From Microbacterium sp. SORGH_AS_0969 (GTDB lineage: Bacteria > Actinomycetota > Actinomycetes > Actinomycetales > Microbacteriaceae): a stretch of 64,000 nt of DNA. A model generated the notes under the pieces. It was not told the origin of the DNA and did no database searches. It worked only from the letters and a program-made list of their open reading frames with translations. Below, one piece after another: positions 30,573 through 40,249 of the stretch (position 1 is its first letter; every line of letters begins with the position of its first letter). Made by a program: the position numbers and the translations under genes. The stretch lies in NCBI RefSeq assembly GCF_030818255.1, contig NZ_JAUTAG010000001.1, positions 1,674,001 through 1,738,000 on the forward strand, written 5' to 3'.

Positions 30573-30709
30573 CGCGTGAGTTGCCGCGGTTTGTCGCTTG
30601 GTGCTGCTCGTGGTGGCGATGTGCGGCAAGTGTCCGTGCGGGCGCTCGTGAGTTGCCGTGCGTTGTCGCGTGACTCCGCGTGAGGCGACCAAGTGCGGCA
30701 ACTCACGCG
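30573..30709. repeat. Inverted repeat around the rlmN promoter region
   Basis: CGCGTGAGTTGCCGC (30573-30587) is the exact reverse complement of GCGGCAACTCACGCG (30695-30709). A third partial copy, CTCGTGAGTTGCCGTG, lies in between at about 30645. The unit fills the space between the divergent antiterminator and rlmN genes. Confidence 0.7.
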
Positions 30710-30759
30710 CCTGCGCCGCGCCCAGCCACGGCGCAGGCGCGGCCGGTACCCTGGAAACC

Positions 30760-32088
30760 ATGACTGACCAGCCCCCCGTGCGCTCCACCACGCCCCGGCA
30801 GGCGCGCCCCGCGGGGGCGCCGGCCGACACCGGCATCCGCGAGACGCGTCCTCGGACCGCTCCGGCACGCCAGGTGCGGCCGAAGACCGAAGGCTGGCAG
30901 CAGGCAAAGGACGAGACCGGGCGTCCGCTGCTGCAGTTCGCGAGCCCCAAGCGCGGCAAGCCGCCCGTGCACCTCGCCGACATGACCGCCGCGGAGCGCG
31001 TCGAAAAGGTGAAGGAGCTCGGCCTCCCCGGCTTCCGCGCGAAGCAGCTCGAGAAGCACTACTTCACGCACTACACCTCGGATGCCGCCGACATGACCGA
31101 CCTCCCGGCATCCGGTCGCGAAGAGCTCGTCGCGGGAATGCTGCCGCCGTTGCTCACCGAGGTGCGCCGGCTCGAGACCGATCGCGGCGACACGATCAAG
31201 TTCCTCTGGAAGCTGCACGACGGCGCCCTCGTCGAGTCGGTGCTCATGCGCTACCCCGGCCGCATCACCCTGTGCGTGTCGTCGCAGGCGGGCTGCGGCA
31301 TGAACTGCCCGTTCTGCGCCACCGGGCAGGCGGGCCTGACGCGCAACATGTCGGCGGCCGAGATCATCGAGCAGATCGTGCGCGCCAACGCGCTCATCGC
31401 CGCCGGTGGCCTGGGCGGCAAGACCCTTCGACAGGCTCAGGGACCCGGCCAGGTGCCCGAGCGCGTGAGCAACATCGTCTTCATGGGCATGGGCGAGCCG
31501 CTCGCGAACTACGCCCGCGTGATGCAGGCCGTGCGCGTCATGGTCGACAAGGAGCACGGCCTGGGCATGAGCGCCCGCGGCATCACGGTGTCGACCGTCG
31601 GCCTGGTACCCGCGATCAAGAAGCTCGCCGACGAGGACATCCCGGTGACCTTCGCCCTCTCGCTGCACGCGCCCGACGACGGTCTGCGCGACGAGCTCAT
31701 CCCGGTGAACTCCCGCTGGAAGGTCGACGAGGCACTGGATGCCGCCCGCGCCTACTTCGACAAGACCGGGCGCCGCGTCTCCATCGAATATGCCCTGATC
31801 AAGGACATGAACGACCACGCGTGGCGCGCCGACCTGCTGGCCGACAAGCTGAACGCCCGCGGTCGCGGCTGGGTGCACGTCAACCCGATTCCTCTGAACC
31901 CGACCCCGGGCTCGATCTGGACGGCATCCGAGGTCCCCGTGCAGAACGAGTTCGTGCGCCGCCTCAACGACGCCGGCATCCCGACGACCCTCCGTGACAC
32001 CCGCGGCAAAGAGATCGACGGCGCGTGCGGCCAGCTGGTGGCGACCGAAGAGGACGAGGTCGCCGCCGCGGCGACGCCGGTCGGCTGA
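30760..32088 (+). CDS. rlmN: Dual-specificity 23S rRNA/tRNA adenine C2-methyltransferase RlmN
   Basis: A 442-residue radical-SAM enzyme that methylates A2503 of 23S rRNA and A37 of some tRNAs. The iron-sulfur cluster ligands are Cys179, Cys183 and Cys186 (CGMNCPFC); GMGEPL and the C-terminal methyl-carrying Cys423 (GACGQL) are present. It is longer than the usual 350-380 residues because of a disordered N-terminal extension (about 1-60) and an in-frame insert at about 221-234 ([13 protein letters not shown]), which derives from the palindromic repeat at 31423. The core motifs are intact, so it should be active. Confidence 0.95.
   Translation: MTDQPPVRSTTPRQARPAGAPADTGIRETRPRTAPARQVRPKTEGWQQAKDETGRPLLQFASPKRGKPPVHLADMTAAERVEKVKELGLPGFRAKQLEKHYFTHYTSDAADMTDLPASGREELVAGMLPPLLTEVRRLETDRGDTIKFLWKLHDGALVESVLMRYPGRITLCVSSQAGCGMNCPFCATGQAGLTRNMSAAEIIEQIVRANALIAAGGLGGKTLRQAQGPGQVPERVSNIVFMGMGEPLANYARVMQAVRVMVDKEHGLGMSARGITVSTVGLVPAIKKLADEDIPVTFALSLHAPDDGLRDELIPVNSRWKVDEALDAARAYFDKTGRRVSIEYALIKDMNDHAWRADLLADKLNARGRGWVHVNPIPLNPTPGSIWTASEVPVQNEFVRRLNDAGIPTTLRDTRGKEIDGACGQLVATEEDEVAAAATPVG
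31423..31447. repeat. REP-like palindrome inside the rlmN coding sequence
   Basis: ACCCTTCGACAGGCTCAGGG followed by ACCCGG is the same element as at 2202 and 52142. It lies in frame and is translated as LRQAQGP between the AGGLGG helix end and the RVSNIVFMG strand. Confidence 0.85.
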
Positions 32089-32134
32089 GGCTCGCGGCGG
32101 ATCCTCCGGTTCGCGGGGGACGGTGTACGCCAGG

Positions 32135-33277
32135 ATGAGGACGATGCGTACCTTCTTCACCCCGCGCCTGCTCGTGGCGGCCGCCGTCGCGGCGGTCCTG
32201 TGGATCGCCACCGCCGGAATCCGCGACGCCCTGCTGCAGATCCCGAACGGCGTCGCCCAGCTGTCGAGCATCCTGCCGGAGCTGGTTCCGACGAGCCTGA
32301 CCGCGTACCAGAGCGGCGGTTTCGGCGTCGTCGCGACCATCGTCGGCGGTGTCGTCCTCTTCGTCGTCTTCGTGGCGCTCGCCGCGGTGCTCCGGCGTCA
32401 CGGGGCGACGGTGCTGACATCGTGGTTCGCTCTCGTTCTCGCCGCCGCCCTCGTGGGGCTGGGTTTCGACCTCGGTGCGGGGTGGTCGTGGATCGTCTCG
32501 TTCGGCCCGCGTGGGCTGTTGTCGAGCGGCTTCGGTGTCGCGACCGCCGCGGGGGCCCTGTGGGGGCTCGCGGCGGGCTGGATCCCTGCCCTCATCGCCC
32601 GAGGGACTGCGGCGGAGTCGGCACCCGCGCGCACACCCGCGTGGTTCCTGCCCGCCGCCGCCGTCGCGCTCGTGGGTGCGGTCGTCGCGGGCGCGGTGGC
32701 CGACGCCGGCCGCGAAGCCGCGATCGAGGCCGAGGTGGCCGCGCAGCAGGAGATCGACGCCGCCTCCAGCTTCGGTGCGCTCCCCGATCCGGACGCGCCC
32801 GGGGTGCCCGTGCCCGAGACCGCCGACGCGGTCGTGCCCGACGATCCGCAGTGGTGCACCGAAGACAGGGCCACCGTCCTCAAGGGCGAGCCCGACGCGG
32901 CGACGGGGCATCGTGGCATGCCCTTGCGCCTCTTCAACTTCTCGGAAGAACCCTGCGTCATCGAGGGATACCCCGACATCGCGTTCGGCGACCAGAACGG
33001 CCACCTCCTCGACGTCACGATCGAGCACGGCGGGTCGTTCATGGCGCAGGACCCCGGCCCGCAGCGCATCGAGATCCCGGCGGGAGGCGAAGCCGTCACC
33101 GTCCTCGGCTGGGACGCGGCCTCGCCGCACGGGGCGCTCGTGACGAATACGGTGTGGGCCGCGCAGACACCGGGCATGGTGCGCGGATCGTGGCCCCTCG
33201 AACTCGACATCGTCGAGGGCTCGACCGTCGCCGTCACGGCGTGGACCGTCGACGTCGATCCGACCAGCCCGGGCTGA
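32135..33277 (+). CDS. Membrane protein with a C-terminal DUF4232-like domain
   Basis: A 380-residue protein. About five hydrophobic segments occupy residues 1-200 (first at about 10-28, then about 65-88, 95-112, 140-160 and 180-200). A soluble C-terminal domain of about 140 residues begins WCTEDRATV and has the LRLFNFSEEPCVIEGYPDI pattern typical of DUF4232 proteins, with a conserved Cys pair likely to form a disulfide outside the cell. Function is unknown. The start could be 32135 or 32144; neither has an ideal ribosome-binding site. Confidence 0.75.
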   Translation: MRTMRTFFTPRLLVAAAVAAVLWIATAGIRDALLQIPNGVAQLSSILPELVPTSLTAYQSGGFGVVATIVGGVVLFVVFVALAAVLRRHGATVLTSWFALVLAAALVGLGFDLGAGWSWIVSFGPRGLLSSGFGVATAAGALWGLAAGWIPALIARGTAAESAPARTPAWFLPAAAVALVGAVVAGAVADAGREAAIEAEVAAQQEIDAASSFGALPDPDAPGVPVPETADAVVPDDPQWCTEDRATVLKGEPDAATGHRGMPLRLFNFSEEPCVIEGYPDIAFGDQNGHLLDVTIEHGGSFMAQDPGPQRIEIPAGGEAVTVLGWDAASPHGALVTNTVWAAQTPGMVRGSWPLELDIVEGSTVAVTAWTVDVDPTSPG

Positions 33278-33616
33278 CCCGGGACTCCCGTCGCTCCCCT
33301 TTCGCCCCGCGACTCCCGTCTCCCTCTCCCCCGGGGGATACTCGCGTCTCCTTCCCTGAAACGCTGACTTGCGTCTTGTGCTCGCGGCGCCCGCGTCTCG
33401 GCGGACATATGACGCAAGTCATCGACGGGGGCCGGCGGCGGGGCCGGCGGGGGTCGGCGGCGGGCGGCGGGGGCCGGCGGCCGGCGGGCAGCGGGCGGGC
33501 GGCGGGTGGCAGCGGGGGAGGCAGCGGGCGGCGGGCCGTGGAATCCACCGATCGATGGATGCCGAGTCCACCGGCCCGTCGTTCCCGTCGGGCGCGCGCC
33601 CGGTCAGACTGAGGGC
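33278..33616. other. Intergenic region with inverted repeat and G-rich tract
   Basis: An 11-base inverted repeat, TGACTTGCGTC (33365-33375) and GACGCAAGTCA (33411-33421), is followed at 33424-33535 by over 100 bases made almost only of GGC/GGG runs on the plus strand. No gene is visible. The G-runs are dense enough to form quadruplexes in single strands. Repeated GACTCCCGTC words lie at about 33281-33325. Confidence 0.6.
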
Positions 33617-34489
33617 ATGAGCGAGAACGTCGTGCGGGTGGAGAACCTGCGCAAGACCTACCGCGGGGGCCTCGAGGCGCTGCGCGGGGTGAGCTTCGAC
33701 ATCCGCCGGGGCGAGACGTTCGCGCTGCTCGGGCCCAACGGCGCCGGGAAGAGCACCGTGATCGAGATCCTCGAGGGCTACCGTGATCGCACGAGCGGCG
33801 AGGTCAGCGTGCTCGGCGTCGACCCGCACCGCGGCGGCCTGGAGTGGAAGGCGCGCCTCGGCATCGTGCTGCAGAACACCGGCGAGGCGCCCACCGCGAC
33901 CGTGCGGGAGCTGCTCGCGCACTTCGCCTCCTTCTATCCGCGGCCCCGCGACGTCGACGAGGTTATCGCCGCCGTCGGTCTGAGCGACAAGGCAAAGGTG
34001 AGCGTCCGCAAGCTCTCGGGCGGGCAGCGGCGGCGCGTCGACGTCGCCCTCGGCATCGTCGGCCGCCCCGAGCTGCTGTTCCTCGATGAGCCGACCACGG
34101 GTTTCGACCCCGAGGTGCGCCGTCAGTTCTGGGATCTCATCCGCAGCCTCCAGGCCGAGGGCACGACGATCCTGCTCACCACGCACTACCTCGACGAGGC
34201 CGCCGAGCTGGCGGAGCGCGCCGCGATCCTCGTCGCCGGGGCCGTGGCATCCGTGGGTCTCATCGACGAGCTCGGGGGTGCCGATGCGCGCGTACCCCTC
34301 GTGCGCTGGCGCGAGGGCGGAGTAATGCGTGAAGAGCGCACCGACGACCCGGGGGCGTTCGTCGCGGCGCTCTTCGCGCGCGGCGGGGAGCCCGAGCGGC
34401 TCGAGGTCGTGCGCCCGAGCCTCGAAGACGTGTACCTGTCATTCCTCGGTGCCGACCAGCGTCGCACGGCCGCTGGAGGTGTGGCGTGA
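33617..34489 (+). CDS. ABC transporter ATP-binding protein, DrrA/CcmA-type exporter
   Basis: A 290-residue ATPase. Walker A is GPNGAGKST, the signature is LSGGQRRR, Walker B is LLFLDEPTTG and the H-loop is TTHYLDE. The C-terminal tail, about 70 residues, is that of the DrrA/antibiotic-exporter group. The ATG at 33617 overlaps no gene. It is followed by an ABC-2 permease (4-base overlap), a histidine kinase and a response regulator, all in one operon, so export is probably tied to a signal such as a membrane-active compound. Confidence 0.92.
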   Translation: MSENVVRVENLRKTYRGGLEALRGVSFDIRRGETFALLGPNGAGKSTVIEILEGYRDRTSGEVSVLGVDPHRGGLEWKARLGIVLQNTGEAPTATVRELLAHFASFYPRPRDVDEVIAAVGLSDKAKVSVRKLSGGQRRRVDVALGIVGRPELLFLDEPTTGFDPEVRRQFWDLIRSLQAEGTTILLTTHYLDEAAELAERAAILVAGAVASVGLIDELGGADARVPLVRWREGGVMREERTDDPGAFVAALFARGGEPERLEVVRPSLEDVYLSFLGADQRRTAAGGVA

Positions 34490-35289
34490 GCCGCGTGCTG
34501 CGGCTGGGGGCCGCGCGCATCGCGTTCGAGGTGCGGTCGTACTTCCGTCAGGGCGACTCGGTGTTCTTCACGTTCCTGTTCCCGGTGATGATCCTGCTGA
34601 TCTTCTCGGTGGCGTTCAGCGGTTCGACGTTCGGCCCGCCCGGGTCGGAGATTTCCGCGCCGGAGTTCTACCTTCCGGCCATGCTCGCCGCGGGTGTCCT
34701 GCTCTCGGGGCTGCAGAACATGTCGATCGACATCGCGATGGAGCGCAGCGACGGCACGCTCAAGCGCCTCGGCGGCACACCCCTCAGCCCCGTGTCGTAC
34801 TTCATCGGCAAGCTCGGACAGGTGCTGGTCACCGGCTTCCTGCAGTCGGTCCTGCTGATCGCGGTCGCCGCGGTGTTCTTCGGCGTGCCGCTGCCGACCG
34901 AGCCCGAACGCTGGCTGACCTTCGCGTGGGTGTTCGTGCTGGGGGTGACCACGTGCGCGATCCTCGGTATCGGTTTGTCGGCGCTGCCGCGCACCGGGCG
35001 CAGCGCCACGGGCGTCGTCATCCCGATCGTGCTCCTGCTGCAGTTCATCTCGGGCGTCTACATCAACTTCGCCGCCCTGCCCGAGTGGCTACAGAACGTC
35101 GCCAGCGTCTTCCCGCTGAAGTGGCTCGCGCAGGGCTTCCGTTCGGTGTTCCTGCCCGAGGGTTTCGCCGCCGCCGAACCTTCGGGCTCGTGGGACCACC
35201 CGCTGATCCTGCTCGTGACGCTGCTGTGGCTCGTGGTCGGTCTCGCCGTGGTGCGCGCGACGTTCCGCTGGGTCCGGAAGGACGCGTGA
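34486..35289 (+). CDS. ABC-2 type transporter permease
   Basis: A 267-residue membrane protein beginning at GTG within the ATPase stop. It has six hydrophobic segments, with the first after a charged N-terminus (FFTFLFPVMILLIFSVAF) and the last near VTLLWLVVGLAVVRATFRW. The pattern ERSDGTLKRLGGTPLSP is the conserved cytoplasmic coupling segment of ABC-2 permeases. Together with the preceding ATPase it forms an exporter. The exported substrate is unknown. Confidence 0.9.
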   Translation: MSRVLRLGAARIAFEVRSYFRQGDSVFFTFLFPVMILLIFSVAFSGSTFGPPGSEISAPEFYLPAMLAAGVLLSGLQNMSIDIAMERSDGTLKRLGGTPLSPVSYFIGKLGQVLVTGFLQSVLLIAVAAVFFGVPLPTEPERWLTFAWVFVLGVTTCAILGIGLSALPRTGRSATGVVIPIVLLLQFISGVYINFAALPEWLQNVASVFPLKWLAQGFRSVFLPEGFAAAEPSGSWDHPLILLVTLLWLVVGLAVVRATFRWVRKDA

Positions 35290-36479
35290 TGGCTCGCGCG
35301 ACCACGCGGGATGCCGGGACCTCCGTCGTGCGGGGATGGTCGCTCGCCTACGGAGTGGCGGGTGCGGTGGGCGTGATGATCGTCGTCGTCGCGGCCCTGT
35401 GGGGGACCGTTCCGTGGTCGTCGGCGGTCATCGCGCTCGGGGCCGTTACCGCGCACGCCGCGATCGTGCTGGCGGCGCTGCCGCGCGTGCTCGACGGCGA
35501 CGGGTCGCCGGCTGTGGCCACCGTCGTGGCGGTGTCGGCCGTCGTCCTGCTGCCGACGGCTGTGATGGCGGTTCCCTGGGTCGCGATGCTGCAGTTCGCC
35601 TCGTATCCGTTGCTGTGGGTGATCTCCTCGTCCCGGCGGACCGCCATCGCGTGGACCGCGGCGTCGACCGTGCTCGTGCTCGTCGCCCTGGCCTGGGGCG
35701 GCGATGCCGACACGTGGATGCGCGCCGCCCTCATCCAGGCGATGGCGTTCGCGGGCAACGTGGGCCTCGGGCTGTGGTTCACCGCCGTGTATCAGCACGG
35801 TGTCGAGACCCAGGCCTTGCTCGACAAGCTGACCGCCGCGCAAGACGAGGTCGCCGTGCTGCACCGCGACGCCGGCGTCGTCGCCGAGCGGGAACGCCTC
35901 GCCGCCGAGCTGCACGACACGATCGCCCAGACGCTTGCGGGCACCGTGCTGCTCGCCCAGCGCGGACGGCGCGACCTGGCGGCGGGCGTGCTCATGGACT
36001 CGACGCTCGCTCTGGTCGAGGAGGCCGCGCGCGAGGCGCTCGCCGAGACTCGTGCCCTCGTCGCGGCGGGTGCCCCGGTGTCGCGCGGCCAGGGGCTGGC
36101 TGAGGCGCTGAAGGTCCTCGTGTCGCGGATCGCGCGGGAGTCGGACCGTGACATCGCGGTGCGGGCGGATGCAGTCGGCCCCCTCGACCGCGAGAGCGAG
36201 GTCGCTCTGCTCCGCTGCGCACAGGAGGGGCTGTCCAACGCCCGCCGTCATTCCGGGGCTCAGCGCATCGAGGTCGCACTCGTCGAGGCCGATGAGGCCG
36301 TCGAGTTGCGCGTCGCCGACGACGGCGCGGGGTTCGACCCGGCTGCCCGGGTGGACGGGTTCGGTCTCGAGGGGCTTCGGGCGCGACTCGCGTCGCTCGG
36401 AGGCGAGCTCCACGTCGACGGCACCCCGGGTGCCGTCGTGCTGACCGCCCGCGTGCCGCGTGAGACGGTGGGTTCATGA
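35289..36479 (+). CDS. Membrane sensor histidine kinase (NarL/LiaS type)
   Basis: A 396-residue kinase. Four to five membrane segments occupy about 15-165, a coiled linker follows, and the HisKA_3 motif ERERLAAELHDTIAQ carries the phospho-His at about residue 214. The ATPase domain shows the N box NARRHS and DDGAGFD/GLRARL G boxes. Its ATG overlaps the permease stop by one base, and the response regulator starts inside its end. Membrane sensing with a short extracellular part is typical of envelope-stress kinases beside exporters. Confidence 0.9.
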   Translation: MARATTRDAGTSVVRGWSLAYGVAGAVGVMIVVVAALWGTVPWSSAVIALGAVTAHAAIVLAALPRVLDGDGSPAVATVVAVSAVVLLPTAVMAVPWVAMLQFASYPLLWVISSSRRTAIAWTAASTVLVLVALAWGGDADTWMRAALIQAMAFAGNVGLGLWFTAVYQHGVETQALLDKLTAAQDEVAVLHRDAGVVAERERLAAELHDTIAQTLAGTVLLAQRGRRDLAAGVLMDSTLALVEEAAREALAETRALVAAGAPVSRGQGLAEALKVLVSRIARESDRDIAVRADAVGPLDRESEVALLRCAQEGLSNARRHSGAQRIEVALVEADEAVELRVADDGAGFDPAARVDGFGLEGLRARLASLGGELHVDGTPGAVVLTARVPRETVGS

Positions 36480-37096
36480 TCCGCGTCGTGATCGTGGACG
36501 ATCATTCCATCGTGCGGGCCGGGCTCGCCGGCATCCTGGAGACCGCCGACGACATCGTGGTCGTGGGGGTCGCTTCCGACGGGGTCGAGGCGGTGGCGGT
36601 CGTCGAGAGCGAGCGCCCCGATGTCGTGCTGATGGACATGAGGATGCCGCGGCGCGACGGCGACGAGGCCACGGCGCTGCTGCGTGAGAGCGTGCCGTCG
36701 GCACGGGTGATCGTGCTGACGACCTACGAGAGCGACGACGTCATCGTGCGGGCGATCGCGGCCGGGGCCGCGGGGTATCTGCTGAAGGCCGCGCCCGAGG
36801 CGGAGCTGCTCGCCGGGGTCCGCGCGGTGGCCGCGGGCGAGGTCGCGCTGGCTCCGAGCGTCGCCCGAGTCTTGGTCGCTCGCGCGGGTCGCCCGGCCGA
36901 GAAGCCCGTGCTCACCGCGCGTGAGGTCGAGGTGCTGGGCCATGTCGCCCAGGGGTTGAGCAATCGCGAGATCGGGCGGCGACTGCACCTGGGCGAGGCC
37001 ACCGTGAAGACGCACCTGTTGAAGGCTTTCGCGAAGCTCGACGTCGCCGACCGCACCCGTGCCGTGACGCGCGCGATGGAGCTCGGCATCCTGTGA
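36476..37096 (+). CDS. LuxR/NarL-family response regulator
   Basis: A 206-residue two-domain regulator. In the receiver domain, Asp8/Asp9 are the acidic pair, Asp54 is the phosphorylation site and Lys104 the conserved lysine. The C-terminal helix-turn-helix reads LTAREVEVLGHVAQGLSNRE and ATVKTHL. It overlaps the kinase gene by 4 bases and closes the exporter operon; it probably activates that operon when phosphorylated. Confidence 0.93.
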   Translation: MIRVVIVDDHSIVRAGLAGILETADDIVVVGVASDGVEAVAVVESERPDVVLMDMRMPRRDGDEATALLRESVPSARVIVLTTYESDDVIVRAIAAGAAGYLLKAAPEAELLAGVRAVAAGEVALAPSVARVLVARAGRPAEKPVLTAREVEVLGHVAQGLSNREIGRRLHLGEATVKTHLLKAFAKLDVADRTRAVTRAMELGIL

Positions 37097-37270
37097 CGCA
37101 CGGCTCCGCGAGCGGCGAAGAGGTGTTTCCTCGGGATTAAGTTTTCATCTCGCACTGAAACTTCTGAACGTTTCTTATTGATCATCGGTGAGCGCGGGTG
37201 TTCGCTGGGCGCAGTTCCACCTGCATCCCACCTTGGGCGCGGAACGCCGCCCTTTCCCGAGAGGCTCCTG

Positions 37271-38848
37271 ATGAAGAGAAGAATCGCGCTCGCCGTGCTG
37301 GTCGCCGGCGCGCTCGCGCTCGCCGGCTGCTCCGGCGGCGACGGTGGTGACACCGGCTCCACCGACACATCCATCCGCGTGGCCGTCACCGACCCGCAGC
37401 AGCTCATCCCCGGCCGGCAGTCCGTCGCCTACGACTTCAACATGGCCGTCTGGTCGCCGCTGGCCTTCCTGCAGTCCGACGGCACCCTCCAGGACGTCCA
37501 GGCCGCGTCCATCGAGTCGGACGACGCCCAGACCTGGACGATCACGCTCCGCGACGGATGGACGTTCCACGACGGGACCCCCGTCACGGCCAAGAGCTAC
37601 GTCGACTCCTGGAACGCCGTCGCGTACGGGCCCAACGCCTTCGAGAACTCGGGGCAGTTGGCATCCATCGTCGGATACAGCGATCTGAACCCCGCCGACG
37701 GTGCGCCCACGACCACCACGATGTCGGGCCTGACGGTCGTCGACGACCTCACCTTCACGGTGAAGCTCGTCAGCCCCGACGGCCAGTTCCCGCTGCAGGT
37801 CACGCAGGCGCAGACCGCGTTCTTCCCGATGCCCGAGTCGGCTCTTTCGGACTTCGACGCCTACAACAAGCACCCGGTGGGCAACGGCCCGTTCCAGATG
37901 ACGGGTGACTACGTCGAGAACGAGCCGATCACGGTGTCGGCCTACGACGGGTTCAAGGGCGAGGCGCCGACCGTCGACCAGATCACCTTCGTGCCGTACA
38001 CCGACTCGGAGACCGCCTACACCGACGTGCTGGCCGGCAACCTCGATGTCGCGGGCGTGCCCGCGAGCCGTCTCCTCCAGGCCGGAAGCGACTTCGGCGA
38101 CCGGCTCTATTCGTTCGAAGCGCCCGGCATCTCGTTCCTCGGCCTTCCCCTGTGGAACGCCCAGTACCAGGACGTGCGCGTGCGTCAGGCCCTGTCGATG
38201 GCGATCGACCGCCAGACGATCATCGATCGCATCTACGGCGGCACCTACACCCCCGCCACGGCGTGGACGCCCGCGATCGAGCCCGGGACCCCGACGGGCA
38301 TCTGCGGGAAGTACTGCGAGTACGACCCCGACGCGGCCAAGGCTCTGCTCGCCGAAGCCGGCGGGTTCAGCGGACCGCTCGAGATCACGTACCCCGGCGG
38401 TGGGGGACTCGATCCGCTCTACGAGGCGATCGCCAACCAGCTGCGCCAGAACCTGGGCATCGACGCGACCGCGACGCCGACCGCGGACTGGGCCGAGTTC
38501 CTGCAGAAGAGGACGGATGCCAACCTCAGCGGGCCGTTCTTCTCGCGCTGGGGTGCGCTGTACCCGAGCCAGCAGGCGACACTGCGGGTGTTCTTCATCG
38601 AGGGCGGCGGCTGCGCCAACTGCATCCCCTTCTACAGCCCTGAGGTCGCCAGCGCCATGCAGACCGCCGACGCCGACCTGACGGGCGACGGCACGGCGTA
38701 CGCCGATGTGCAGAGCATCATCCAGAAGGAGTTCCCGGCGGTGCCGCTGTTCAACGAGACGTACTCGTACGTCACCTCCGAGCGCGTCGCCGATCTCGTG
38801 AGCTCCCCGGTGGGCAACCCGACCTACCGAGCGATCCAACTGCGCTGA
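37271..38848 (+). CDS. ABC transporter substrate-binding lipoprotein (peptide type, family 5)
   Basis: A 525-residue lipoprotein with a signal peptide ending in the lipobox LAGC (Cys20). The DppA/OppA fold is shown by LRDGWTFHDGTPVTAKSYV at about 95-113 and RQALSMAIDRQ near 300. It binds oligopeptides or related ligands outside the membrane and hands them to the permeases encoded at 40246 and 41171. GAGAGG lies six bases before the ATG. An AT-richer stretch at about 37130-37180 probably holds the promoter. It is the first gene of a seven-gene operon that includes peptidases. Confidence 0.92.
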   Translation: MKRRIALAVLVAGALALAGCSGGDGGDTGSTDTSIRVAVTDPQQLIPGRQSVAYDFNMAVWSPLAFLQSDGTLQDVQAASIESDDAQTWTITLRDGWTFHDGTPVTAKSYVDSWNAVAYGPNAFENSGQLASIVGYSDLNPADGAPTTTTMSGLTVVDDLTFTVKLVSPDGQFPLQVTQAQTAFFPMPESALSDFDAYNKHPVGNGPFQMTGDYVENEPITVSAYDGFKGEAPTVDQITFVPYTDSETAYTDVLAGNLDVAGVPASRLLQAGSDFGDRLYSFEAPGISFLGLPLWNAQYQDVRVRQALSMAIDRQTIIDRIYGGTYTPATAWTPAIEPGTPTGICGKYCEYDPDAAKALLAEAGGFSGPLEITYPGGGGLDPLYEAIANQLRQNLGIDATATPTADWAEFLQKRTDANLSGPFFSRWGALYPSQQATLRVFFIEGGGCANCIPFYSPEVASAMQTADADLTGDGTAYADVQSIIQKEFPAVPLFNETYSYVTSERVADLVSSPVGNPTYRAIQLR

Positions 38849-38908
38849 CCCCTCGGCCGGCGCGCGGGACCCCCGCCCGCGCGTCGGCCGTCGACCCACG
38901 GAATCCCG

Positions 38909-40249
38909 ATGCCTTCACCCACCCTTCCGCAGCCCGCCCTCACCGGCTTCCCCACGGTCGACGCCCTCGAGGCGGCCTTCCTCGCCCTGTCCGAGAACGC
39001 GCCGCACCTCGTGCGGCGCCGCATCCTCGGGTGGTCGCGGCTCGGCGAGCCCATCCCCGTCTACGCGATCGGCGACGGGCGCGCGCACGCCGTCATCGCG
39101 GGGGGCGTGCACCCGAACGAGCCCATCGGCTTCCACACCGCGCTCACTCTCGCCGAGCGGCTCGTCGCCGACGAGGGGCTCCGGAGAGAACTGGGGATGA
39201 CGTTCCACATCGTGCCGTGCATCGACCCGGACGGCACACGCATGAACGAGGGCTGGTTCGCCTCCCCCGGCGACCGCGGCTCCTACGGGCGGGCCTTCTA
39301 CCGTCCGGCACCCGACGAGCAGGTCGAGTGGAGCTTCCCTCTCTCCTACAAACGGCTCCACTTCGATCGGGTGCTCCCCGAGACCCGCGCGCTCGCGGAT
39401 CTGTTCGACGAGGTCGAGCCGGCCCTGTTCGTCGGATTGCACAATGCCGAGGTCGGCGGCGTCTACTTCTACGTGAACCGCGACGACGACGCGCTCGTCC
39501 GGGAGCTTTCGGCGATCCCTGCCCGCCACGGCCTGCCACTCGACATCGGCGAGCCCGAGTCGCCCGACCTGGTGCGCCTGGGCGACGCCGTGTTCCGCTG
39601 CCCCACCGTCGCGGAGCGGTACGACTACCTCGAGGGTCTCGGACTCGACCCGCTCGCCGAGGTGTCGGGCGGAGGCTCGGCCGACTATCTGCAGCGCCAC
39701 GGCACCCTGGTCATGGTCGCCGAGCTTCCGTACTGGACGCACGACGACGTCGTAGACGAGGGATCGGGCGGGATCTCGTACCGCCGCATCGTGCAGGACC
39801 GCGCCGAGGCGCTGAGGGCGCTCGGCGAGACCCTCGGGGGCGCGCTCTCACGGGTCGACGCGCACCTGACGATCCCGAGCCCGATGCTGCGCGGTGCGAG
39901 GGCCTTCGCCCCGCTCATGACGGCGCTCGCCGATGCGGAAGACGAGCGGGCGCGGCGCCTGGCCGTCGACCGCATCGCGACGCGGGCGGAGGTGTTCTCG
40001 AACGAGGATGCCGTGAGGTCTTTCCGTCTGCGGTTCGGCGGCATGCTGCTCCGAGCACTCGAGGTGGAGTGTGCGGCGGGCGTCGCCCACGACACGGTCC
40101 GTCGCGAGCGCGATGCCTTCCGCGATGTCTACGAGGAGTGGGTCGCCGAGGCGGAACGCGTGCCGCTTCGGGCGCTGCCCCTCGCAGACCTGGTCGGTGT
40201 GCAGCTCGACGCCGTCCTCGCGGCCGCCCGCGCGGCGGTGATCGCGTGA
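38909..40249 (+). CDS. M14-family zinc carboxypeptidase-like protein
   Basis: A 446-residue protein without a signal peptide. Zinc ligands His68 and Glu71 (GGVHPNEP) and His178 (GLHNAEVGG) and the catalytic Glu272 (MVAELPYW) are visible. The fold resembles cytoplasmic M14 enzymes such as the murein-peptide amidase group. The position between the binding protein and the permeases of a peptide importer suggests that it trims the imported peptide. The C-terminal region of about 150 residues is helical and not recognised. Confidence 0.82.
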   Translation: MPSPTLPQPALTGFPTVDALEAAFLALSENAPHLVRRRILGWSRLGEPIPVYAIGDGRAHAVIAGGVHPNEPIGFHTALTLAERLVADEGLRRELGMTFHIVPCIDPDGTRMNEGWFASPGDRGSYGRAFYRPAPDEQVEWSFPLSYKRLHFDRVLPETRALADLFDEVEPALFVGLHNAEVGGVYFYVNRDDDALVRELSAIPARHGLPLDIGEPESPDLVRLGDAVFRCPTVAERYDYLEGLGLDPLAEVSGGGSADYLQRHGTLVMVAELPYWTHDDVVDEGSGGISYRRIVQDRAEALRALGETLGGALSRVDAHLTIPSPMLRGARAFAPLMTALADAEDERARRLAVDRIATRAEVFSNEDAVRSFRLRFGGMLLRALEVECAAGVAHDTVRRERDAFRDVYEEWVAEAERVPLRALPLADLVGVQLDAVLAAARAAVIA

